DNA of 64,000 bases, from assembly GCA_002748835.1 (NCBI GenBank), contig PDTL01000017.1, forward strand, positions 62,001-126,000. Reading direction: 5' to 3'. The notes below the pieces were generated by a model. That model was not told the origin of the DNA. It worked only from the letters and a program-made list of their open reading frames with translations, and did not search any database. The translations under genes and the position numbers were made by a program. Position 1 is the first letter of the stretch, and each line of letters opens with the position of its first letter. Shown piece by piece: positions 1 through 9,583 of this stretch. Source of the DNA: Deltaproteobacteria bacterium (GTDB lineage Bacteria > Desulfobacterota > Desulfobacteria > Desulfobacterales > GCA-2748835).

Positions 1-363
1 TCCGTCACCTAACTGCCGCCGGCAGGCGCTCAGCATATGACAGGCGCCTTCCCATCGGCCGGTCTCAGATGCCATCTCCGGAAACGCCCCAGACGCGATG
101 CGGGAAAAGGTTGAAATTGCAAGCGGCCAGTCCCCCGCATGATACAGACTCATTCCGGCTTTAAATTCCGCAATCTTTCCCTTCACCGTATCTGGATGTA
201 AAAATGCATATCGTTTGAACTCGGTTGCAGCGCCTCGAAAGTCGCCTTGATCATACAGAGCGGCTGCAAACGCATAGAGATTTTCATCTAGAGGCTCCGC
301 ATGACATAAAAGCGGAATAAAAAGAAACATCGTCAGGGCATAAAAAAAACGAACACCATGCAT
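1..363 (-). CDS. Secreted TPR-repeat protein, 3' end beyond the window
   Basis: An open frame runs from an ATG at 361-363 to the window edge (121 codons, no stop), so the C-terminus is missing. The N-terminus has a signal peptide (basic start, hydrophobic run FFYALTMFLFIPLL, then CHAEP). It is followed by helical TPR-like text (ALYDQGDFRGAATEFKRY, later SLYHAGDWPLAISTF), the spacing expected of tetratricopeptide repeats used in protein-protein contacts in the periplasm. Its ATG overlaps the stop of the YidD-like gene (TGATG), so translation is probably coupled, and it is the last visible gene of the T2SS transcript. Specific function unknown. Confidence 0.7.
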   Translation of the reverse strand, partial: MHGVRFFYALTMFLFIPLLCHAEPLDENLYAFAAALYDQGDFRGAATEFKRYAFLHPDTVKGKIAEFKAGMSLYHAGDWPLAISTFSRIASGAFPEMASETGRWEGACHMLSACRRQLGDG

Positions 364-761
364 CACGGTTCCTCCGTATGCATCCGCTCCGGCCAGACAT
401 AGTTTTCAAACAGCCCAGGGGTGCTGCCAAAGCATTCAGCTACCGGATCCGGAAACCGCTTTTGGCCGTTTATCATCACAGGAAACACACGGCGGATTTC
501 GTCACGGCCGCAGCGCATCAATCGATCACAGGTCATGATCCATCCCCGGAACCCCCCAAATCGCAAGATCGCCTGCTGGGCATAGGTACGGCAGGAAGGA
601 TGCATCACACACCGGTCCCCATCCGCCCGAGAAAGTGTCTGGGCATACAGCCCAAGGGTCAAAGAAAACGGGTCATCCCCATGCGCACCGCTTTCCGCAA
701 CTGAACTAACGAAGAAAAAAACAAGCCAGACAAGCAGACGGCAGACAATCTTGGGCGTCAT
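363..761 (-). CDS. yidD: YidD-like membrane protein insertion factor, extended form
   Basis: A 132-residue protein. The central segment (about residues 50-82) matches YidD: RCVMHPSCRTYAQQAI, then a Gly-rich turn, then RLMRCGRD. This corresponds to the family pattern of Cys-x-PTCSxYAxxA followed by RxxRC. YidD proteins assist YidC-dependent inner-membrane insertion. Two things are unusual. Typical YidD is about 70-90 residues, while this one has an extra N-terminal hydrophobic segment (VCRLLVWLVFFFVSSVA) resembling a signal peptide or membrane anchor. It also lacks the usual NPW..GGYDPVP text after the second Cys. It overlaps gspE by ATGA and the next gene by TGATG, so it is co-translated with the T2SS operon and not with rpmH-rnpA-yidC as usual. 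Confidence 0.72.
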   Translation of the reverse strand: MTPKIVCRLLVWLVFFFVSSVAESGAHGDDPFSLTLGLYAQTLSRADGDRCVMHPSCRTYAQQAILRFGGFRGWIMTCDRLMRCGRDEIRRVFPVMINGQKRFPDPVAECFGSTPGLFENYVWPERMHTEEP

Positions 762-2482
762 CGGCTGGCCACCCGCAGCACCTCTTCAATGGTCGTGGTG
801 CCAGCCAGCACTTTGGCCAAACCATCCCGGCGCAGGGTGACCATCCCCTGTTTTTCAATCGCCTCTTGCTTGATCTGATTGCCGTCTGACGTATGCTGGA
901 TCAGATTTCGCAGACCCGTATCCATCACCATGACTTCAAAGATACTCATCCGGCCTCGATATCCGGTGTTGATGCAGGCCTCACACCCTTTTGCCCGGTA
1001 AAGGGTCGCCCCCTTCATCTGCGCGGGGATGATACCGATTCGGGAAAGGGAAAACGCGTCCGGTGCGTATGCTTCCTTACACTTATCACACAGCACGCGC
1101 ACCAGCCGCTGGGCCACCACCGCCTTGACCGCGGAGGTCAGGAGGAAGGGTTCCACGCCAATATCGACCAGACGGGTCACGGCACTGGCAGCGTCATTGG
1201 TATGCAGGGTGGAAAAGACCAGATGCCCGGTCAAGGCAGACTGAACAGCGATCTCTGCTGTCTCCCCGTCCCGGATCTCACCCACCAGAATCACATCCGG
1301 GTCCTGCCGCACGATGGACCGAAGCCCCTTGGCAAAGGTCAGGTCAATCTTCGGATTCACCTGAATCTGACCGATACCCTTGATCTTGTATTCCACGGGA
1401 TCTTCAATGGTGATGATGTTCACGTTCGGCGAGTTCAAGTGATTTAAAATCGCATACAAGGTGGTGGTCTTCCCGCTTCCAGTGGGACCGGTCACCAGGA
1501 TGATCCCGTTGGGAAGCCGGATGAGACGCTCAAGGTCCGAACGGATTTCATCAGACATCCCGAGCTGAGACAACTCGAGCAGAGATGTGGATTTATTCAG
1601 CAATCGCAAGACCACCCGTTCGCCAAAGGTGGTGGGAACAATCGATACACGGATATCGATATCCTGGTGCCCGATGCGAACCTCCATACGACCGTCCTGA
1701 GGCAGGCGTTTTTCAGCGATATTCAGCTTGGCCATGACCTTGATCCGGGAAATCAATGACTGCTGAATCCACTTGGGCGGTGTCAGGAGGTCATACAGAA
1801 TACCATCCACCCGGTACCGGATCTTGAAGCTATCCTGAAACGGCTCGATATGAACGTCACTGGCCCGCGCCTTGATCGCCTGAGACAGGACATGGTTCAC
1901 CAGCTTAATGATCGGCGCATCGCGGGTATCGTCGAGAAGGTCGGCGGTTTCCTCGATCTCGGTGATAATACGGCTGCCGTTTTCCGCCATGTCTTCCACC
2001 AGCTGAGCCGCCGAATCCCGGCTCCGGCCGTACAGGGCATTGATCAGAGATAAAATGGTTTCGCGCGATGCCAGCACCCGGTCATCCGGACCGCAGCCAT
2101 CTGCCCAGCCCAGGGTTCGCAACAGATCATCCACCGGTTCAATCGCCATGGGATCATTCACCACCACCCGGTATGCCCTGCCACGGCCATCGGGTTGTGC
2201 CTTCCCCAACGGGACCATCAGGTGACGGCGCAAAAACTGAATGGGAATCTGATCGGTAAAATCGGACAATACGCCATCGGAAGACAGACTTTCAGCGCAG
2301 GGGATGCCATATCGCTCAGACAGGGCCTCGAGCAGTGCCGGTTCCGCGATGTCCCCCTTCTGCAGGATGGTTTGAATCCGATCTTGCGGTGCTGCGGCCT
2401 GGATCAGGGCAGCGGTTTCCGGTGTCAGCTGAAACCGCTCCTGAAGGAACGTTATCAATGTCGGTATCATCCTCTGTCCCAT
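758..2482 (-). CDS. gspE: Type II secretion system ATPase GspE
   Basis: Hexameric cytoplasmic ATPase that powers pseudopilus assembly in type II secretion. Visible features are an N-terminal GspE/MshEN domain, Walker A (GPTGSGKTTTLY), the Asp-box and Walker B region (DPDVILVGEIRDGETAEIA), a His-box (FSTLHTNDA) and the GspE-specific zinc tetracysteine (CDKCKEAY ... GCEACINTGY). I placed the start at the ATG at 2482, just after the gspD stop. An upstream in-frame ATG at 2521 would overlap gspD by 32 bp and has no ribosome-binding site. The 3' end overlaps the YidD-like gene by four bases. Genomic partner GspF is not found in this window. Confidence 0.95.
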   Translation of the reverse strand: MGQRMIPTLITFLQERFQLTPETAALIQAAAPQDRIQTILQKGDIAEPALLEALSERYGIPCAESLSSDGVLSDFTDQIPIQFLRRHLMVPLGKAQPDGRGRAYRVVVNDPMAIEPVDDLLRTLGWADGCGPDDRVLASRETILSLINALYGRSRDSAAQLVEDMAENGSRIITEIEETADLLDDTRDAPIIKLVNHVLSQAIKARASDVHIEPFQDSFKIRYRVDGILYDLLTPPKWIQQSLISRIKVMAKLNIAEKRLPQDGRMEVRIGHQDIDIRVSIVPTTFGERVVLRLLNKSTSLLELSQLGMSDEIRSDLERLIRLPNGIILVTGPTGSGKTTTLYAILNHLNSPNVNIITIEDPVEYKIKGIGQIQVNPKIDLTFAKGLRSIVRQDPDVILVGEIRDGETAEIAVQSALTGHLVFSTLHTNDAASAVTRLVDIGVEPFLLTSAVKAVVAQRLVRVLCDKCKEAYAPDAFSLSRIGIIPAQMKGATLYRAKGCEACINTGYRGRMSIFEVMVMDTGLRNLIQHTSDGNQIKQEAIEKQGMVTLRRDGLAKVLAGTTTIEEVLRVASR

Positions 2483-2489
2483 CTGACGA

Positions 2490-4505
2490 TCATTCACCGG
2501 CATCCGGCGCAGCTGCGGCATCCGATGACGGTGCTGTTACATCGCCGCTGGCGCCCTTGTACATTTTGATGGCACCCGCATTCAGCTGGTCCATATCCCC
2601 TTTTTTCTGGTTGTAAATGGCGGTTGCTTCTTCGGGAGCGGCAATAATTCGCGGGGTCAGGAACATATACAGGTTATTTTTGCTGCCGCCCATGGACCGG
2701 GTCTTAAACAACCACCCCAGTCCGGGGATATCCCCCAGACAGGGCACCTTGTATTCTGTTTTAGATAGATTGTTGTCAATGAGCCCGCCGATCACCACGG
2801 TATGATGATCGTTCACCACAACCGTTGTGTCGATGGTCCGTTTCAGTGTGGTGGGCAGGGTGTCCACAGTGGTGGCAAATTCGTTGAGGCTGGTATATTC
2901 CTGATGAATGGTCAGGCGTACATTCCGTTCCTGACTGATCTGCGGGGTAATCTCCAGCGTGATCCCCACATCCTTGTATTCATAGTTGTTATACCCCTCC
3001 GTGGATGTTCCGGTCCCCTGTTTGGTCAGATACGGCCGGTTCTCTCCCACATAAATCGTGGCCTTTTCATTGTCTGTGGTCAGAATCTGCGGAGTCGAGA
3101 GGATATTTACGTCCTTGTCCATTTTATAGGCCTGGATCATGGCAGACAAGGTGGGAAAGGTCAGGGTGTTCTCCCCGGATTGAATGGAAATGGTATCGGC
3201 AAACATGCCCATGGAAAACCCGGCCGGCAGTGTTGCCATGGAACTGGCCGTTGACAGCACGGTTGCCGTGTTGATGTATCCGCTGCCCCCGAATCCGCCT
3301 GTGACCGCTGCCTTCCGCCCGCCTGTAGCGGTATCGTCACCTGCAGTCCACTCAGCGCCGAGATTAAATTCCTTATCCAGGTTCACTTCCATGATCAAAC
3401 ACTCAATGTAGACCATGGAACGGGCCTTATCAAGCTGCTCAATCACCTCCTCAAGCACCGTGTAATCATCCTTACTCGCCATGATGATCAGGCTGTTGGT
3501 GGCGGTATCAGAGGAGATCTTCACCTTGTCAGAGACGATGGGTGCTGCCGGTTTTCCCTTTTCCGTACGTTGCGCGGCAGCTTTGGATGTGATCGACTGA
3601 AGCACCTTGGCCATTTCTTCTGCCTTGGCATTTTCCAGATAATAGACATGGATCCGTTCTTTACCCCGCGGCACTTCCTTGTCAAGCATCCGGATGAGCT
3701 CCCGGATCCGCTCAAGCTCCATTCGGCTGGCCAGAGCGATCACCGTATTGGTCCGTTTATCTGCCACAAATTCGATTTTTTTACCCACCTGGCTTTTGAC
3801 CTTTGTGCCGGCCTGCTGCTTTTTAAACACCGTACCCAGCAGTTTGACAAAGGATTCCGCATCGCCGAATTCCAGGGGGATAATCGAGATTTCCCGTCCC
3901 ATGCCGGAAATATCGATGGCGTTCAGAATCCGCATGAGCCGGTGGATATTCGACTGCCGGTCGGTGAGAATCAGCATGTTTGTGGGTTCATACGCGATCA
4001 TGGTGCTGTCTTTGGAAATCAGCGGCGTAAACAAACGCTTGATCTGATCCGGATCCGCATATTTCAGTGGAATCAGCTGGGTGACAATCTTGTCTTCCGT
4101 ATCCTCAAGAGTTTTTTCCGTAAACGTTTCAACATTTTGCGATCTCGCGTCCCGGGCTCTTACAATCTTGACCACATCTCCGGATGCCACGGCAGCAAAT
4201 CCGTGTACGTCAAGCACGGTCTGAAACACCTTTTCTGCCTCGGCCAGACTGATCTTTCCGGGAGAAAGGATGGTCACCTTGCCCTTGACCCCATTGTCGA
4301 TAACATAGTTTTTCCCGGTGGTCTCACTGATGAACTTGATAAAAACCTTGATGTCCACATCGTTAAAATCAATGGAGACCTTTTCCGTGTCAGCGTCTGT
4401 TGTGCTGGATGCCGGGGACGGTTCCCCCCATGCCTGAACGCTTATCAGTGCTGTCAGGGTCACCAGAATAAACGCCCACCTGCTGATCTGCTGTCGTGTT
4501 TTCAT
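2490..4505 (-). CDS. gspD: Type II secretion secretin GspD
   Basis: Outer-membrane secretin, 671 residues, normal for the family. A cleavable signal peptide (hydrophobic WAFILVTLTALISVQAWG) is followed by the N0 domain (SIDFNDVDIKVFIKFISETT) and the repeated N1-N3 domains (LIPLKYADPDQIKRLF, IIPLEFGDAESFVKLL, VYYLENAKAEEMAKVL). The C-terminal secretin domain carries VVIGGLIDNN and a VPCLGDIPGLGWLF motif near residue 590. The Ala/Asp-rich tail after about residue 640 could be the pilotin-binding S-domain. It lies between gspC and gspE, as in most T2SS operons, and gspC ends 32 bases upstream. Confidence 0.96.
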   Translation of the reverse strand: MKTRQQISRWAFILVTLTALISVQAWGEPSPASSTTDADTEKVSIDFNDVDIKVFIKFISETTGKNYVIDNGVKGKVTILSPGKISLAEAEKVFQTVLDVHGFAAVASGDVVKIVRARDARSQNVETFTEKTLEDTEDKIVTQLIPLKYADPDQIKRLFTPLISKDSTMIAYEPTNMLILTDRQSNIHRLMRILNAIDISGMGREISIIPLEFGDAESFVKLLGTVFKKQQAGTKVKSQVGKKIEFVADKRTNTVIALASRMELERIRELIRMLDKEVPRGKERIHVYYLENAKAEEMAKVLQSITSKAAAQRTEKGKPAAPIVSDKVKISSDTATNSLIIMASKDDYTVLEEVIEQLDKARSMVYIECLIMEVNLDKEFNLGAEWTAGDDTATGGRKAAVTGGFGGSGYINTATVLSTASSMATLPAGFSMGMFADTISIQSGENTLTFPTLSAMIQAYKMDKDVNILSTPQILTTDNEKATIYVGENRPYLTKQGTGTSTEGYNNYEYKDVGITLEITPQISQERNVRLTIHQEYTSLNEFATTVDTLPTTLKRTIDTTVVVNDHHTVVIGGLIDNNLSKTEYKVPCLGDIPGLGWLFKTRSMGGSKNNLYMFLTPRIIAAPEEATAIYNQKKGDMDQLNAGAIKMYKGASGDVTAPSSDAAAAPDAGE

Positions 4506-4537
4506 CCTGCTCCCATTTGCCGATGCCTTGTTAGCGG

Positions 4538-5455
4538 TTACTCGATATCATACTGGATTGTCTTTACCTGGCCGCGCCTGCGGATCTGAAGTGCAACAGA
4601 AGCGGCACCGATCAGATTTTCATAGAACTTCATGGCATCTTCCACAGACTCAATTTCCTTCCCGTCCACACCGATGACAATATCGCCGTTCTTCAGGCCC
4701 ATCTTCCGGAAGATGGAGTTTGCTGAAATCTGGCTCAGCATCAGGCCATCTGGCTGTCCGTCACGAAAATGGGGCCGGATTTTCACCTGTTTCATCAAGC
4801 TGTTAATATCCTGAAGCGATTCGTCAATCACCGAGCGTTTCAGCTGAAAGGTTTCACGGGTTTCTTCTCGTGCTTCATCGGTTCTGGTGGGTCGGAGCGG
4901 CGGCATGCGCCCATGAAGAAACCCGCGAACGGGCAAAGCCGTTGATGATGTTGCCGCAGGATCCATTTCCAGAATCTCATCTTTTCCGTTCACGGTCAGG
5001 ACCACTTTCTCGCGCAAAATTCGTTTGACCCTGGCCTCTTTGACCGTGTCCCCTTCGCGATACAGGTTCTGACCCTCGCGCCCGCCCTCATCGATAACAG
5101 CGTAAGCCGCTTTTCCCTGTCCGCTGACAGTTCCCCAGAGTTTCAGTTTCAGCTTTGTCTGCGCCATGTTGGAAAGCTCAAGATCCGAGGCTGCCTTTTG
5201 TTTTTCCGCTTCGACCCTGACGGTTTTGAACAGGTTCCGCTGTTCGACCTGTCTGTATTTCATAATCGGCTGTACCCGATACCTCACCGGCCGCGCGCTA
5301 TCTGAAACAGGTGCTGCAGCAACAGGTGCATTGGCTTCAACCGGAAACCGTGCCTCCCATTGATCGGACACTGCATGGTAGAAAACCCCGACACCCGAAT
5401 AGATGATCCCGGCAATGAGCATCAGTTGCACGCTGGTCAGAATATACTGCATCAT
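4538..5455 (-). CDS. gspC: Type II secretion inner-membrane protein GspC (PDZ type)
   Basis: 305 residues. One N-terminal membrane anchor (about residues 5-27, LTSVQLMLIAGIIYSGVGVF) precedes the periplasmic HR domain (NLFKTVRVEAEKQK ... LKLKLWGTVSGQGKAAYAVI), which contacts GspD N0. A C-terminal PDZ domain follows (KMGLKNGDIVIGVDGKEIES). GspC links the secretin to the inner-membrane platform and helps select substrates. It lies between gspN and gspD, which supports the call. Confidence 0.92.
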   Translation of the reverse strand: MMQYILTSVQLMLIAGIIYSGVGVFYHAVSDQWEARFPVEANAPVAAAPVSDSARPVRYRVQPIMKYRQVEQRNLFKTVRVEAEKQKAASDLELSNMAQTKLKLKLWGTVSGQGKAAYAVIDEGGREGQNLYREGDTVKEARVKRILREKVVLTVNGKDEILEMDPAATSSTALPVRGFLHGRMPPLRPTRTDEAREETRETFQLKRSVIDESLQDINSLMKQVKIRPHFRDGQPDGLMLSQISANSIFRKMGLKNGDIVIGVDGKEIESVEDAMKFYENLIGAASVALQIRRRGQVKTIQYDIE

Positions 5456-5483
5456 TTGATGATTTCCCTTTGACCGGATCGCA

Positions 5484-6353
5484 TCAGGTCGTCACCCGAG
5501 GGCGGGCAAGCGTTCCCTGCAGACGAATCTTCATTTCTTTTCCACCCTGCTGCCCCATGGCAGCGCGAAGCAACGCAGACGCTGGTCCCAGTTGCTGCAG
5601 GAACGCAGGTGTCGGGATGACAGAAACCGTCAGGTTCAAGCGGCTGTTCTCCATTCGTCTGTTTACGGAAATACTGCCACTCACGCGGCCGTTCAGCAGT
5701 TTTCCGCCAAAAACGCCCTCTTTGATCGTCACCGTCCGTTTGTTCAGTGCCGCCTTCAGATACGCCCTGTCAAATACAATCGTCATTTTGGGAATCATGG
5801 GGATCGGGGTCTGAAGTCGCAGGTCCACAAGGGTGATGTCGATCCCCCCGGATTCCGGGAAACCGTTTTTGATATCACCGCCACCGCGGATAAACAGGAT
5901 GCCGGAAGCCGCTGTCCCTTCAGGTGCCCATTTTTTATACGGAAGCTCCCTGACCTGAAGCCGTTCAGCACTCACATCCATATGCGAGAGGACGTTCGAG
6001 GTCCACCCGTCCATGACAGCCGTCACATCCACCTGCCCACCCCAGACATCTGCGTTCAGCCGGGTTCGGGGATGTTTTTTCAACAGGCTCATGATCTCCG
6101 GCCTGATAGTAACCCGTCCAGGCCTTGCCACCACATCACCCTGATACCGGATTTCTCCGTTTTCAACGACCAGGCCCAGGGGCCACGCGGGATACATGTG
6201 CTTTCCATCAACGGCCCAGCCACTCCCCTGCGCTGCCACCTGATGCCGCAGTATACGAAGCCCGGTTTCAGACGGGAACCGGAGATACAGGCTGACCACC
6301 AGACAGATCACCATATAGAGCAGTATCAGGAGATAATGAAAACGCCTGTTCAT
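5484..6353 (-). CDS. gspN: Type II secretion system protein GspN
   Basis: 289 residues from the ATG at 6353, which overlaps the gspM stop as ATGA; an in-frame ATG at 6377 lies inside gspM and is less likely. A single N-terminal membrane helix (YLLILLYMVICLVVSLYL) precedes a long beta-rich periplasmic region built from short AsmA/GspN-like strands (GSGWAVDG, GRVTIRPEI, LNADVWGGQVDVTAVMDG). GspN is an accessory T2SS component of uncertain role, and its position between gspM and gspC is standard in Desulfobacterota. Identification rests on length, topology and position as well as sequence texture. Confidence 0.82.
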   Translation of the reverse strand: MNRRFHYLLILLYMVICLVVSLYLRFPSETGLRILRHQVAAQGSGWAVDGKHMYPAWPLGLVVENGEIRYQGDVVARPGRVTIRPEIMSLLKKHPRTRLNADVWGGQVDVTAVMDGWTSNVLSHMDVSAERLQVRELPYKKWAPEGTAASGILFIRGGGDIKNGFPESGGIDITLVDLRLQTPIPMIPKMTIVFDRAYLKAALNKRTVTIKEGVFGGKLLNGRVSGSISVNRRMENSRLNLTVSVIPTPAFLQQLGPASALLRAAMGQQGGKEMKIRLQGTLARPRVTT

Positions 6354-6886
6354 ACACCCTTTTCCGAATCTACCCATTCAACACTTTCACATTTGACGAT
6401 CACGGACAAACGCTCTCCTGCCTCGCCTGCCTTGAGAACAGACAAGGTATGGATGGTCACCGGCACGTTGGCAGCCTCGACACCATGTAAAAACGTCACC
6501 AGATCCCCGATATCGATACCCTGGAGCTTCATTTCCACCACCCGCCGGATCTGAGCCGGTGTATCTGACGGCAGGGTGGAGGGTTTCATGTATCCGATCC
6601 GTTCTTTCAGTCCGGCACCGCCTGCCACTTTTTCCAGAAACGAAAACAGGTTGAAGTTTTCCGCCTGATTGACCGCGTTGCCCTGAACCGACGCCTGTCT
6701 GTTCTGCAGCCGGCGATATTCCGCGCTCAGGGTCTTCATTCTGCCAAGGAGGTCGGTTTTCACTGCAACCGCATGCCGTTTCCGTTCATGAAATCCCGTT
6801 ACCGGCTTTACCACGCCATGAAATATCACCAGGCTGAGCACAGCAGCCACAGCTGCCGCCACCATCCATTTTTCTCTCAGGCTCAT
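6350..6886 (-). CDS. gspM: Type II secretion system protein GspM
   Basis: 178 residues. A single N-terminal membrane helix (MVAAAVAAVLSLVIFHGVV) is followed by a coiled-coil stretch (HERKRHAVAVKTDLLGRMK, later AEYRRLQNRQ) and a small ferredoxin-like periplasmic domain (LQGIDIGDLVTFLHGVEAA). GspM pairs with GspL in the inner-membrane platform. It overlaps gspL by four bases and gspN by four bases, giving tight translational coupling. Confidence 0.88.
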   Translation of the reverse strand: MSLREKWMVAAAVAAVLSLVIFHGVVKPVTGFHERKRHAVAVKTDLLGRMKTLSAEYRRLQNRQASVQGNAVNQAENFNLFSFLEKVAGGAGLKERIGYMKPSTLPSDTPAQIRRVVEMKLQGIDIGDLVTFLHGVEAANVPVTIHTLSVLKAGEAGERLSVIVKCESVEWVDSEKGV

Positions 6887-8370
6887 GAACCGCTTCCGCC
6901 TTCTGCTGCAAAGCTGAGCTTCAGTTTAAACCGGACACCGCCACTCGGTTCATTGGTGGCGGAAGTGATCACCACATCTGCGAACAGCGGGCTTTCAGCC
7001 AGCCGGTTCTGCAGTTCATCCACGGTCCCGTAGGTTTGGGTATGGCCGGACAGATCCAGAGACCGTTCCGTCAGCATCAATCTAGAGATTTCGACATCCA
7101 CAGACGCCGGTATACGGCGGCTGATCTCTGCCAGGAGCTCGATGGCAGGCGGTCGGACGACGCCTTCTTCACCGTCGGCGCGCTGTTTTCTCTTCTCGTT
7201 GAGGCGAACCTGCACATAGTCAGCCTGTTTGAACGGATCCCGTACACCCGCAGCCTCCGGAAAAATACCGGTAAACAGCGACTGAATTTCAGCATCAAGG
7301 GCCGCCTCTTTTTGATACAGATCGCCCACCTCCTGCCAGATATGAAATCCTGAAACAATCAGAAACAGCACCGCCAGAACAAGGGTGGCCACCCACTGTC
7401 CAGGATGTTCTTCAAACAGTTTTCGAACACGGCCTTCTGTTGACAGAAAGCGAAGGGGAACCGGCTTCAGAACCGGAATCAGGGCCAGGGCGATCAGCGT
7501 TTCTCCCGGTGTGCTGACGGTTTCATCCACATGAACGGAATAGGCCGCCTCCAGTGATACGGTTTCAAGCGGAAGACTTGCCGTGGCAGCGACGGTATCC
7601 CGCAGACCCGTGTCCGCCTCCCGTACCGCCATGAGCAGACCATCCGGATGCACCTCCGAATCGGCCATCCGGTCAATCAGGACCGGATACACCTGACTCA
7701 CACGCCGTGACAACGCAGCCCCGTCTCCACCGCCGCCTTTCTGCGGGTTCTGCAGACCGATGGATCTGAAATACGTCACCTGCCGGTGTTCCAGCAGCAT
7801 GCATGAGGCAACGGAGTCATTTGCCGCGATCAGCAGTTTTGACGCCGTGCCAGGGATAGCGTGGCTGTGCGCCCAACCCGCCACATAGCCGGCAATGGTT
7901 ACGAGCGTTGGCTGGATACCTGCAGACGTCCAGGCCGCCTCATAGGTCCTCAGGGTCCCGGACAATATCGCCGCCGCCATAATCCTGGCGCCCTTTGCTT
8001 CCAAAGGGGTGCTGAGAGGCGCCCATGCGATTGTCATATCCTCCATGGACACCGGCAGATGCGGTTCCAGTTCAAAGGTGAGCGCCTCCCGGATTTTGGC
8101 AGTCTGGGAAAAGGGAAAATCAAGTATACGAAACGAGAACTCAGCGGCGGGAAGAGCAATATGATACCGCACATGCCTCGCATCGGTTATCTGCAATGCC
8201 GCCCGCAGTTCTGTACAGGCCTTGGCCAGCGGCAGATGCGGATCATCGGTTTCATCAGGCGGAATCATGACCCGGGCCGTGCGATGCACCCGGCATTCAT
8301 GACGGGTAGATGTGGCGGCAATACCGGACACGGCATCCCGCTCAAACGCAATTCCAATAATCAGGGTCAT
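6883..8370 (-). CDS. gspL: Type II secretion system protein GspL
   Basis: 495 residues. The N-terminal half resembles the actin-like/PilM fold of GspL (FSFRILDFPFSQTAKIREAL, FELEPHLPVSMEDM), which docks GspE on the cytoplasmic side. A membrane helix near residue 345 (WVATLVLAVLFLIVSGFHIW) leads to a C-terminal periplasmic coiled coil and ferredoxin-like domain (LLAEISRRIPASVDVEISRL). The gene begins 45 bases after gspK and overlaps gspM. Confidence 0.9.
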   Translation of the reverse strand: MTLIIGIAFERDAVSGIAATSTRHECRVHRTARVMIPPDETDDPHLPLAKACTELRAALQITDARHVRYHIALPAAEFSFRILDFPFSQTAKIREALTFELEPHLPVSMEDMTIAWAPLSTPLEAKGARIMAAAILSGTLRTYEAAWTSAGIQPTLVTIAGYVAGWAHSHAIPGTASKLLIAANDSVASCMLLEHRQVTYFRSIGLQNPQKGGGGDGAALSRRVSQVYPVLIDRMADSEVHPDGLLMAVREADTGLRDTVAATASLPLETVSLEAAYSVHVDETVSTPGETLIALALIPVLKPVPLRFLSTEGRVRKLFEEHPGQWVATLVLAVLFLIVSGFHIWQEVGDLYQKEAALDAEIQSLFTGIFPEAAGVRDPFKQADYVQVRLNEKRKQRADGEEGVVRPPAIELLAEISRRIPASVDVEISRLMLTERSLDLSGHTQTYGTVDELQNRLAESPLFADVVITSATNEPSGGVRFKLKLSFAAEGGSGS

Positions 8371-8415
8371 GCAAGCATCATCCGTTTCATGTCGCCATCG
8401 CCCGTTCCGTTAGCA

Positions 8416-9582
8416 TCAGGGCAAGGCCGTTTCATCGGGCGGTGCCGGGGCATCGGCCCGTTCAAGGGTCCGGCTGAGCATCCGGCAGACCCATTTACCG
8501 TCTTTATCTGTTTCCCGTTTGATGATCACACTCTCTTTTATACCGGTTTGATCCCATCCTGCAACTGCTTCAATGCGAAAAACATCGCTGGCATACCGAA
8601 TTTTTGCCTCAGTCTGCTCCGCCTCCCGGGTTGTCAGGTCAGCTTCCGCCTTGTACCATCCGTTGCCGAGGGCGTTGACAAACGCTCCGCCCGCCTCCTG
8701 ACGGGCAATTCGGTAGTCGGCAAGCGCCGCTGCCGCATCCTCTTTTCCGAACGGCAGGATCGCCGCGATCACTGCCGGATCCGCAGTATTGATATTCACC
8801 CTTCCGTCAAATCGATACCCGCCCCCCGCTTTTAGGGGTTCTTCCCCCCAGACCGTCAGGTAGTCGGAAAGCGCCGGCATTTCCATCAACGCCGCCATTT
8901 CTTCGCCCAGCAGATCAGATAATATACCGGTGGGGTTGAACAGATCCGGAGTCACCCCCTTGATCCGATACAGCGTGCTGAGATGCCGGACAGCCCCGTT
9001 GGCACAGGCATAGGGCGGGTCCAGTGACGCATAGTAATCGGATTCGGCTCCGCTGATCCCGGTGATCCGGTCATCATCGCCGGCATCAAGCCAGTCAATG
9101 ATGGCATTGATAATTTCAGCCGGATCCCGCGCATCCTCAGATTTATCATGAGAGATGACAAAACCCAGCAGGTTCTCCCAGATCCCTCGCTGGACGGCAT
9201 TCACCGCATGCCCCGGGTATTCCTGAATCAGCGCATTGACTTGCAGTTTACCCAGCTCATCGATGATCTTCAGGGTCAGGATCCCCTCCGTATATCCCAG
9301 CCCCTCGACCAGCCCTTCGAGCACGGCAGGATCCGCCCAGTCTTCCTGCACCGAATCGGTCTCGGTTTCTATGCGGTCTGCAATGAGCAGGGCCATGCCT
9401 GCCTGCACCGCAGCCGACGTCATCCCCTGAAGCCGGACCCGGTCTCGGTTCCATGCGGCAGCATCCATCTGGGCCACCTCACGGGTGTTCAGTTCCGCGG
9501 CCAGGGCTGTCAGCACGGCGATCACCGACAAGACAACCAGCAGCGCCACGCCGCGCTGATCTGTCATCAATGGCCGAGCCAT
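8416..9582 (-). CDS. gspK: Type II secretion minor pseudopilin GspK
   Basis: 388 residues when started at the ATG at 9582, one base after the gspJ stop, with a GAGG ribosome-binding site nine bases upstream; the longer open frame to 9747 runs through gspJ. The prepilin leader ends at DQRG, followed by VALLVVLSVIAVLTALAAEL. GspK lacks the usual Glu5 of pilins, and here too that position is not Glu. The large alpha domain and the GspK signature (GRVNINTADPAVIAAILPFG) near residue 260 are visible. GspK caps the pseudopilus tip with GspI and GspJ. Confidence 0.93.
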   Translation of the reverse strand: MARPLMTDQRGVALLVVLSVIAVLTALAAELNTREVAQMDAAAWNRDRVRLQGMTSAAVQAGMALLIADRIETETDSVQEDWADPAVLEGLVEGLGYTEGILTLKIIDELGKLQVNALIQEYPGHAVNAVQRGIWENLLGFVISHDKSEDARDPAEIINAIIDWLDAGDDDRITGISGAESDYYASLDPPYACANGAVRHLSTLYRIKGVTPDLFNPTGILSDLLGEEMAALMEMPALSDYLTVWGEEPLKAGGGYRFDGRVNINTADPAVIAAILPFGKEDAAAALADYRIARQEAGGAFVNALGNGWYKAEADLTTREAEQTEAKIRYASDVFRIEAVAGWDQTGIKESVIIKRETDKDGKWVCRMLSRTLERADAPAPPDETALP

Positions 9583-9583
9583 G

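Noticed and set aside
3570..4589. A 339-codon plus-strand open frame opposite gspD
   Set aside because: Antisense to a complete secretin gene, with no signal or domain of its own.
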